NCBI GenBank assembly: GCA_963693365.1
Contig: CAVNZM010000004.1
Span: 9,114,001-9,178,000 of the forward strand
From: Amoebidium appalachense
Taxonomy: Eukaryota > Ichthyosporea
DNA: 64,000 nt
Direction of reading: 5' to 3'
Shown: positions 43,706-64,000 of the stretch, one piece after another
Layout: each line of letters opens with the position of its first letter
Position numbering within the stretch: position 1 is the stretch's first letter
Made by a program: the position numbers and the translations under genes
Notes under the pieces: model-generated
The model's input: only the letters and a program-made list of their open reading frames with translations
Told to the model about the DNA's origin: nothing
The model's database searches: none

Positions 43706-46700
43706 CTATAATTTTGTAGTGATGTGTTTCTCAAGCCAATCAATACATCTAATAAACAGGTCGTAGTTACGCGTGTTTAGTATAAAATCAAGGATGTTGT
43801 AATTTACAGGTAGGCTATCTTTCTGGGTGTCTGTTGTGAATGTGACGTGTGTGTGTTGCGGTATTATGTGGTCTATCAAACTACATTTGGCGATACATGA
43901 CCGGTTAAACTGGTGTGTGTGTGTGTTGTTTGGGCATGCAAATGATGCCACCTTATACTTATTAGATCTCCACTGTATAGCACGTGTACAGTAAAAGCGT
44001 GGTAATTGATCAATAATACCATCAGCTAGAGAAAGACCAGTTCTACAGGAAGGTAATATGTATTTAGGTGTTATACACTTGCGAGTGCCATATTTGGCAA
44101 TATGGTTGAGGCGGTCAGTATATATAAAACGAGACATAAGGCTTAGTTTTTCAAGGTGTATGCTTTCATCGGGTCTAGTGTCGTGTGGTATCTTTTTCCA
44201 TTTGTTATATTGCGTGATTATCTTGTGATTGTGTACATGTTTAATAAGTAAGTGGCAGTCCAAAGTCACACACACACTATTGCGGGGTTTATTTGTATTT
44301 GTGCCCAGGGGAGAAGGGGAGAGAGAGGGGAGGAAAGAGGGGAGAGGTGAGGAGGGGACAGGTCGGATAGAGAAGAGAGGGTGGGAGGGCAAATACTTCT
44401 TTAAGCGGCTTATGTGCTTATTGAATTTCAGCGCGAGATAGGATACTCTAGCAGCTATTGGGACCAGACCATATATCGAGAGCGTTACAGGCCCAGGTTT
44501 ACAACAGTTGTTAGATAGAAAGGAGGCAACTTCTGCTTCAAGGAAGGGTTTAAGCGCTCTAGTTCTCTCTTTCTTGATCCAAGCGGCGAGAAGGGGTAAA
44601 CCATATTCACATGCCGGGAAGACAAAAGTGCGAATAAATGTAAGTCTAATAGAAGGATGGAGGGGTGTGTCTTTAAAAATATTAGCCGAGAAGAAAGCTA
44701 ACCGCTTACGAGCCAACTCTACCCTCTTTTCGACCATATGGGGAAACATAACACCAACAGAATCAACCGGAACACCAAGATATTTGTATTCTGGAACTAT
44801 AGGTACAGGTTTAGATGATAATGTAAATGTGTGTAAATTGTTAGCTATATCAGGTACAAGAACACCACATTTGTCTATGTTAAGGATCATAAGGTTTGCC
44901 TTGCACCACTCTGACACTACATCGAACAATCTTTGCAGGCGTCTAGGGGTACGGGCAAGGAGGGACAGATCATCAGCATAGAGAAGTGCAGGCGGAAAGT
45001 TATTAATAGGGTCATCGTTTTCGGCGTAAATCTTGACAGCCAAATCATCTATAAATAGGTTAAACAAAAAGGGGCTAAGCAATGAACCCTGCAAGAGACC
45101 TCTAGTACGAGCAAAACCATATGAAAGATGCCCATTAACCACAGCTCTACCATAGGTTTGAGACAAGAGTGCTTCTAACAGAACACCAATGCAGTGTGGT
45201 ACACCCCGTGCAGCAAGCTTTTCCCATAGGAGACCAGGGGAGACAGAATCGTAAGCAGTTTTCCAATCAATAAAGCCAACATATTGTGCACCAACTTGCA
45301 TAGAATCGTGCAGTGCCATTATTTGAACATAACATGAATTGTTTTTACGAAAAGCGGATTGGCATGGGTGTATGTGAAGAATAGATTGAAACCTAGGGTG
45401 ATGTGCAAATAACCTAAGTAAGCAAGCTTCAAAGAATCTACGAACAACCTGGGTTAGTGTAATGGGGCGAAAGGATGATATGGGGCCCTCAGAGTCCTTC
45501 TTAACTATGGGGATCACTAAGGTATCTAACCAAGATGACGGGACATGTCCACATTTAACACACCAAGAAAAGAGAGAGCTTAACATGATAGTAAGATCAG
45601 GTTTAATAGCACGATCACTTTCCTTTTGTGGGTAGGAGGGAACAAGGATTTTAAGAAACCCAGCAGGGAGTCCATCAGGTCCACAAGACTTACTAGAGCT
45701 ATAACTAGATATCACAGACCATATGGCATCGGGACTGAAAAAGGGGAGGATCGATTCTATGGGGATAGATGGGTCTACAGGCCACACAATAGGTTTCTGA
45801 GCGGGGGTCCTATCTTTAAACAGTTCCGAGAAATACTTATCAGAGTCTATGAGGGGGTCTCCAGTGGTATCACCAATAATACGAGCAGGGGGGCCAAATC
45901 GATTCATACTAGCAAGCCGGCGCAAGCTTTCCTTTTGAGACAGGGGTTCACCTAGTCTAGCGGGAGTGGTGTTTGGTAACAAGAGAGCATCGGGATATTC
46001 CTTCCTACCACCGCCAGCATAATCACCGAGATCTATCAAATCATCAACAATAAAGTTAGTGCATGTATCTAGTACGAGATGTGAATCTGGCCTGGCTTGT
46101 GCAGATTCTAATAGGCGCATATATATAGGGTGTTTCATAGCATAGCATACACATACATCAACTCTACCCCACTGTGACTTAAGCTGGGATAGACGGAGGC
46201 GAAAGGTGGGAGGGGGAGGGGGGAGCAGATCAAGGGAGATCTTAGGTAGGAAAAGGATAGGAGAGTGGTCAGATGACCTAGAGAGGTTAGGAGGGAGAGA
46301 GAGTTTTGACATGGTTGATGGCCAAAAGGCCACTCCCCAGTCGGTGTTGTGGGCATGGGATATTTGAGGGAACCGCAAAGTGTGACTTTGGACATACCTT
46401 GCTAAAGGGATAGCACGCTCCGGGGGCTTAGATGGGTACCCGACACTCACTTGCAGTGTGTCTGTGTGGTGGAGTCGCGTGTTAAAATCACCTAAAATAA
46501 CAGTGGACATTGGTAACTGTGACAACTCGTGAGTCAATTCGACAACCGACATAGATGGTGGGTAATATACAAAAGTAAAAACATTAGAAAGAAACTCTAT
46601 AGAAACCGAGAATTCCGTTTTTGCTACCGGTTTGCACTTCACTCTCACGTGTGGTGCGGCAAGTACAATAATGCCTCGGTTTTTCGCGTAACCGGGGTGT

Positions 46701-46891
46701 GTGGATGTGTCGACCAATGTAGAGTTGAATTTGTGGTGGTTTTTAAACTGTGTTTCGCAAATCACTGTAAACGTGTGGTTGTTTGTCTGTTGTTGTATGT
46801 AGCTGATTTTATCGTCGAGTGTCCCGGGGGGGAGGCCCTTTTGGGGGCCCAGTGTCCGAGCATTCCAGAAGAAGAAGGATAAATTAGGCAT
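43706..46891 (-). CDS. LINE ORF2: AP-type endonuclease and reverse transcriptase
   Basis: 1061 aa. The N-terminal domain is an exonuclease-endonuclease-phosphatase fold that nicks the target: FFFWNARTLGP, VICETQF, VILGDFNTRL and SSDHSPILFLP give the expected N, E, D-N and S-D-H residues. The reverse transcriptase follows with SSFRPITLTQVVRRFFEA, FIDWKTAYDSVSPGLLWEKL, RGLLQGSLLSPFLFNLFIDD and the catalytic LLYADDLSLLAR. A C-terminal region of about 350 residues has no RNase H motif I recognise. The start ATG overlaps the ORF1 stop. This is reverse transcription machinery for its own RNA by target-primed insertion. Confidence 0.93.
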   Translation of the reverse strand: MPNLSFFFWNARTLGPQKGLPPGTLDDKISYIQQQTNNHTFTVICETQFKNHHKFNSTLVDTSTHPGYAKNRGIIVLAAPHVRVKCKPVAKTEFSVSIEFLSNVFTFVYYPPSMSVVELTHELSQLPMSTVILGDFNTRLHHTDTLQVSVGYPSKPPERAIPLARYVQSHTLRFPQISHAHNTDWGVAFWPSTMSKLSLPPNLSRSSDHSPILFLPKISLDLLPPPPPTFRLRLSQLKSQWGRVDVCVCYAMKHPIYMRLLESAQARPDSHLVLDTCTNFIVDDLIDLGDYAGGGRKEYPDALLLPNTTPARLGEPLSQKESLRRLASMNRFGPPARIIGDTTGDPLIDSDKYFSELFKDRTPAQKPIVWPVDPSIPIESILPFFSPDAIWSVISSYSSSKSCGPDGLPAGFLKILVPSYPQKESDRAIKPDLTIMLSSLFSWCVKCGHVPSSWLDTLVIPIVKKDSEGPISSFRPITLTQVVRRFFEACLLRLFAHHPRFQSILHIHPCQSAFRKNNSCYVQIMALHDSMQVGAQYVGFIDWKTAYDSVSPGLLWEKLAARGVPHCIGVLLEALLSQTYGRAVVNGHLSYGFARTRGLLQGSLLSPFLFNLFIDDLAVKIYAENDDPINNFPPALLYADDLSLLARTPRRLQRLFDVVSEWCKANLMILNIDKCGVLVPDIANNLHTFTLSSKPVPIVPEYKYLGVPVDSVGVMFPHMVEKRVELARKRLAFFSANIFKDTPLHPSIRLTFIRTFVFPACEYGLPLLAAWIKKERTRALKPFLEAEVASFLSNNCCKPGPVTLSIYGLVPIAARVSYLALKFNKHISRLKKYLPSHPLFSIRPVPSSPLPSFLPSLSPSPLGTNTNKPRNSVCVTLDCHLLIKHVHNHKIITQYNKWKKIPHDTRPDESIHLEKLSLMSRFIYTDRLNHIAKYGTRKCITPKYILPSCRTGLSLADGIIDQLPRFYCTRAIQWRSNKYKVASFACPNNTHTHQFNRSCIAKCSLIDHIIPQHTHVTFTTDTQKDSLPVNYNILDFILNTRNYDLFIRCIDWLEKHITTKL

Positions 46892-47381
46892 CGGTTTGGT
46901 CCGACACCTGTGGGGTTGGTTCCCACTTGTCGCTTACGGGGTCGTATGCACGACCTTCCGCCAGCGCGAACAGTTCGCAGAAGAGCTCGATTTCCATCTC
47001 GCATCGGCGTTTGCGCTCGAGCAGTTTCTCACCAGAAAACATTGGTTCCTTCGTGTCCGTGTCTATCACGCTCGTAGCATCGTTTTCCAACTTTGCGAGG
47101 AACTCTTTTGCCTTGCTGATGCGTACACGACAACGTGTGGCGCACGCATTCTTAGCAGACACTTTACGTTCTTTGTCTGCTTTCTGAATGTTTTCCGGCG
47201 CGCATGGGTCGTAGCTTGGGAGGTGGGTGAAGAAGCTTCCACACCCCTTTGTCGCGTCACGGATGAACGCACGGTTATAGTCGCCCCGTACTGCTACTTC
47301 CAGCACATCATATATAATGCGTTGTTTGCCGGACCTCAAATCCGGAATCTGGAGGGGACCTAAGGCCATTTTGTGAGGCAT
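46884..47381 (-). CDS. LINE ORF1 protein
   Basis: 165 aa, from the ATG at 47381 to a TAA at 46884-46886. It is rich in K, R and E with a helical stretch (RISKAKEFLAKLEND, ERKRRCEMEIELFCELFAL), and has four cysteines near the middle without a clear zinc-knuckle spacing. It probably binds the element RNA, by analogy with other LINE ORF1 proteins. No homologous family is recognised. It overlaps ORF2 by 8 nt (ATGCCTAA). Confidence 0.72.
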   Translation of the reverse strand: MPHKMALGPLQIPDLRSGKQRIIYDVLEVAVRGDYNRAFIRDATKGCGSFFTHLPSYDPCAPENIQKADKERKVSAKNACATRCRVRISKAKEFLAKLENDATSVIDTDTKEPMFSGEKLLERKRRCEMEIELFCELFALAEGRAYDPVSDKWEPTPQVSDQTDA

Positions 47382-47384
47382 CAA

Positions 47385-47847
47385 AAACCATCGAAACGTT
47401 GCTTAGTTGTTTTTATGACATCAAAATCGCTAAATACTCTTGCGATACTAATGAAAAAGCCTAAAATAACTAAATATTTGATAATGAGAAAATTGAAATA
47501 TAGTGCCCTAAAGTTGGGCCCGAGAGGATGTACGTACTCGGGGCTTTGAAATAAAAAGAAAAAAACCAGCGGTTTCGGAGTCTACTGTGAACACGCTGGG
47601 CTGAATGACGGCAGAGGTCAGGTGATTCCCGTATCAAAACGTTTTTTTTAATTTCTAACCCAGAGTGGAACGCACTTTCTTTTAGAGAAATTCGGCGACA
47701 TTTTTTTTTACAAAGTACTATATCATTGGTACAACGACATTTTGAAAATTTTAATGAAATAGAACTACCAATCCAATCACAAAAACCTCAAAGGTCTGCT
47801 AACACCGGTTTAGGGGGACACGGGGATGAGGACGGCAAATTCTATAT

Positions 47848-47928
<81 letters not shown>

Positions 47929-48189
47929 GGCCTGTGGCACACACACAGTTACAACGCCAAGTTACGTGTAGCAGCAAGATGCATTTATTTCTACCCGTAC
48001 GCAAAAAAAAGGGCGGGGGGGGGGGGGGGGGGGGGAAGCGTGAGGCGGGGGGGCCAGGGAGGGGGGGGGGGAGGGAGGTAACAACCACACAACCCAACAT
48101 CCCAACAACCCAACATCAATAACTGTCTCGTTATGTTTTGGCGCCGGCGACAGCCGTTATGACAGACCTACTTGTATCTTTAAAGACTT
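47385..48189. other. Spacer between the two LINE copies
   Basis: No gene seen. The part next to 47381 may be the LINE 5' UTR. A (CA)n tract fills about 47850-47928 and G-runs lie at 48014-48080. Confidence 0.5.
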
Positions 48190-50740
<2,551 letters not shown>

Positions 50741-50742
50741 AT

Positions 50743-50949
50743 AACAGTTTTGGATTGTACCTGCGCGAGGGGCATGAGCCACCGGCCCATCTAGCAGACG
50801 GGAGCCCCGCATTCGCCTGCCAGTATCTTCTCTACAAAACACGGCACTTGTATCTGCGTGGCGGCGTATTGATGATGTACAAATCTATACTTTCTGGCAG
50901 ATGCAGCCATGCCCCCCAATCCCTCCTCGAGCTCAGCGGCCCGCCCCCA

Positions 50950-50984
<35 letters not shown>

Positions 50985-51150
50985 CGGGCCACACCCTCCC
51001 GCGCCCCCCGCCCCCCCTTCCCTAGGCCTCCCCCCCTCCCCCCCTCCCCTCCCCCCCCCCCCCCCCCCCCCCCCCCCTCTCCCAACCAGCCCACGTACCA
51101 TTGCCCCCACAGTCAGTCACCCACCCGCCTGGCAGAGGCCCCCAGGCTGA
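50743..51150 (+). other. Possible exon fragment of unknown gene
   Basis: After TTTCTCATAACAG at 50747 a frame reads FGLYLREGHEPP and then ACQYLLYKTRHLYLRGGVLM before running into proline from C-runs. The LYLRGG block faintly recalls the RY-LY-GG segment of DXD glycosyltransferases (GT32 type), but the acidic residues that should follow are absent. No partner exon was found. It may be a gene remnant. Confidence 0.25.
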
Positions 51151-51958
51151 CTGATGCGGTAGTAATGGCGTGTTGCAGTACGGTGGGTGTGGGCCGCGGC
51201 GTGCATGTGTGTTTGCGTGCTTGAGAAAGAATGCGTGTACACCCGAGGTTTGTGCGGGATCTGGCTGGAATGCCAGGAATGTGTGTGTGGTGCATGCCGC
51301 TGGGATAAAAACTAAACGTGAGTCATATGTGACACTGTCACGGCTGTGCTGCGTGTGCAGTGCTTGTGAGATAGTGGTACGTACGTTTCGTGACCTTCAT
51401 CATACATAAACAGTTTTCCTTTTTTTTTTTTTTTTTTTTATGCGGGAAGCTGTTAACTCCTCGCGGGACATTATATACACGTTCCAATATACGGGGCCTT
51501 AGTTATGGCATACGCGTGCCACTGATTCTGTTATTAACATTAGAGCCAATGAACATGGTGGCTTGATGGTTTTTTGCTCTTCAACAATGGGCCAGGTTTT
51601 ACTCCCATCATAAAGTGCACTTGAGTTCGCTACATCATGCCTGTAATTGAAACTTTGCTGATCCGTTACTGAGCCTAAAGAGGAAACTCGACAATTTTTA
51701 GCATAGACTTACCACAAGTATTCGAGTACTTTCTATTAGAAAGCCACGGATTACTAATGGCAACCCATCCAGTTGCACAATTTGAGAAGTTGACTATGCA
51801 CGTTCCTTAGTTAGCACTTTGAACCAGAATATACCAGTCAAGCAGCTCACCAAAAGCTTCTCCTTTTTTTTTTTTCAATAGGTTAAAGGCCAACAATTTC
51901 GAACGGTGCACCATCGGGTAGTTAGTGCTACCTGTAAACATTTTTTGTATTTGCCACA
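51151..51958. other. Upstream region of the Q-rich membrane protein gene
   Basis: No ORF defended. Mixed composition with a T-run at 51418-51439. It presumably holds the promoter and 5' UTR of the gene that starts at 51959. Confidence 0.4.
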
Positions 51959-57771
<5,813 letters not shown>

Positions 57772-58643
57772 GTTCTATAGCAGCTGCTGTAGTTGAAGTA
57801 GACCGTTTTATTTCAGAAATGAAGTGCGAAGTTGTACCATATTGGGCTTGTGAGATTGATTATAAATGTATGTTTATAGGTCGTTGTGTGTAGATGATGG
57901 TATAACTACGGGTACACATAAGTGTCATGAGGCTTCTTTTTTTTTTTTTTTTTTTTACCGGTAGATCTACTACCTAATCCGGGCGCGAAAATTCAGCCAG
58001 ATGAAAGTACGATAAATATATGAGATAATGCGTAGAAGCACGCAAACTAGCACTGAGTACATCATAAGTTGATTGTTATTACAATATCCTGGCCTAAAGG
58101 CGGGAGAGAAATGTACGTAGATAATATAAAATGTCTGCTCGAATATTGTAATTTTCTGAATTTTGCATAGCACGGGCCATGGGATACAAACAGCTACGTA
58201 TATCGCACGCGTGTGGGGTGGAGTGTTGAGGGTGGTGATAATGATGGGCACATATTGCATGCCTGCGTGGTTGGCCGTACGTGTGTGTATCTACACATGT
58301 AGTGTGTATTTGAGTACTAGTGGGGTTTGAGTGTGAGTGTGTACTTGGGTGTATGTGTGTGTGCACTTCAGGATACGTTTGCTGTCCTTGAAGACTGTGC
58401 TCAGAAGGTATCGCCGGAATATCAGAAGACATCGATATCTGACGTGAGACGCGCGGGGAGGGGGGGGGGGGGGGGGGGTCGAATGTGTTTCAGAGGACAC
58501 ATGTGTATGCTCACGCCGAACAACACAATCCATATCGCCCACAGTGTATTAACTTGATATATTGGGAGTTGAAGACTGTTTGTACAGTGGACGGTGGTGG
58601 ACCAGGTAGTGGCGTGTGTGTGTGCACGTGTGTGTGCACCTAT

Positions 58644-58693
<50 letters not shown>

Positions 58694-58821
58694 GGAGGGG
58701 AGGGGGTAAGCTGAGAGGGGGTAGCTTTATTGTCCAAGTCTGCATGCTCGCATGCTTTCCCAAGGGAATCGGGATTTCACCACTGCAAATGTAAAAATTA
58801 AAAACGTTACCTGCAGCTTTT
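57772..58821. other. Convergent spacer between the Q-rich gene and the phosphatase gene
   Basis: Should hold both 3' UTRs. A short stretch after CACTTCAG at 58371 is open in two frames and ends at GAC/GTGAGA (58443). It could be an alternative last exon of the Q-rich gene. A minus-oriented poly(C)-tailed repeat fragment lies at about 58465-58540. Confidence 0.45.
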
Positions 58822-63362
<4,541 letters not shown>

Positions 63363-63424
63363 CTGCATATGATTGGTTGAATAAAAGTTAAAGTCTGTAT
63401 CTTTATGTGCATACAAATCACCAC

Positions 63425-64000
63425 ATGTCAGTTACACAAATGAATTTAATCATTAATGGAGCGGTTGGTTCAATCAAAGGCCATCTAATTAAGTGTGTAC
63501 CAACTAGCAAATATCAGTCACACAAATGAATTAACAAATATCAGTCACACAAATGAATTAACAAATAAATGTCAGTAACACAAATGAACTAACAAATATC
63601 AGTTACAGAAATGAATTGACAAATAAATATCAGTAACACAAATGAATTGACAAATATCAGTTGCACAAATGAATTAACAAATATCAGTTACACAAATAGA
63701 TTAACAAATAAATATCAGTTACACAAACGGATTAACAAATAAATATCAGTTACACATATGGATTAACAAATAAATATCAGTTACACAAATGAATCGACAA
63801 ATAAATATCAGTTACACAACTGAATCGACAAATAAATAATAGTTACACAACTGAATCAACAAATAAATATCAGTTACACAACTGAATCGACAAATAATAG
63901 TCACACACATAAATTGACAAGTATCAGTTACACAAATGGATTAACAAATAAATATCAGATACACAAATGGATTAACAAATCAATATCAGTTACACAAATG
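63425..64000. repeat. Minisatellite running off the window end, unit about 28-32 bp
   Basis: About 17 copies of AACAAATAAATATCAGTTAC plus ACAAATGAATT, with variants lacking AAAT. It starts near 63500 and continues past the window. It lies in an intron of the phosphatase gene. Confidence 0.92.

Larger units (their letters stand above)
43540..47381 (-). mobile_element. Apparently intact non-LTR retrotransposon (LINE)
   Basis: Minus-strand element with ORF1 (47381-46884), an overlapping ORF2 (46891-43706) and a short 3' UTR containing (CA)n. It ends in an A-run, seen as a T-run at 43554-43597. Neither ORF is interrupted. The 5' end is not defined and may extend past 47381. A second, 5'-truncated copy at 48190-49365 proves mobility of the family. 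Confidence 0.9.

Noticed and set aside
45626-45955. Plus-strand frames across 44229-47363
   Set aside because: They are antisense to the LINE ORFs, which carry recognisable catalytic motifs.
63425-64000. Regular repeats that could suggest a CRISPR array
   Set aside because: The units are contiguous without unique spacers and lie in an intron of a eukaryotic gene, so it is a minisatellite.

Overview
The window is nuclear DNA from an intron-rich eukaryote, most likely a unicellular protist or alga. Coding exons have clear GT..AG introns with matching phases. The introns are packed with (CA)n/(GT)n and (GA)n microsatellites, poly(C)/poly(G) runs, minisatellites and retroelements. The species cannot be fixed from this sequence. 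I see no tRNA, rRNA or CRISPR array.

Layout. 278-8087 (-): complete seven-exon nucleotide-sugar transporter of the SLC35A type (338 aa). 9003-10103 (+): intronless membrane-anchored SAM methyltransferase. 10104-16109: gene-free, repeat-rich. 16110-19663: a young LTR element with two 480-bp LTRs that look identical and a GGTGT target-site duplication, but no pol. 20216-20600: an array of short palindromes. 21556-23079 (-): intronless GT61/DUF563 glycosyltransferase. 24076-42021 (+): a 15-exon gene I assembled by hand from splice sites (1035 aa). It encodes two tandem copies of a two-part module: a GT-A glycosyltransferase domain followed by a half-domain that recalls the N-terminal part of UDP-GlcNAc 2-epimerase. 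43540-47381 (-): an apparently intact LINE with two overlapping ORFs, followed by a 5'-truncated copy (48190-49365). 51959-57771 (+): a four-exon single-pass membrane protein with a glutamine-rich tail. 58822-63362 (-): the 3' five exons of a purple acid phosphatase whose 5' part lies beyond the window.

The first four genes fit one job: import of nucleotide sugars into the Golgi, followed by assembly and methylation of a glycan by membrane-anchored enzymes. This is an inference from family and topology. The most novel item is the tandem-module glycosyltransferase, whose first module has lost key acidic residues while the second keeps them. A second notable theme is a dispersed repeat family that usually ends in a poly(C) run and occurs at least a dozen times.
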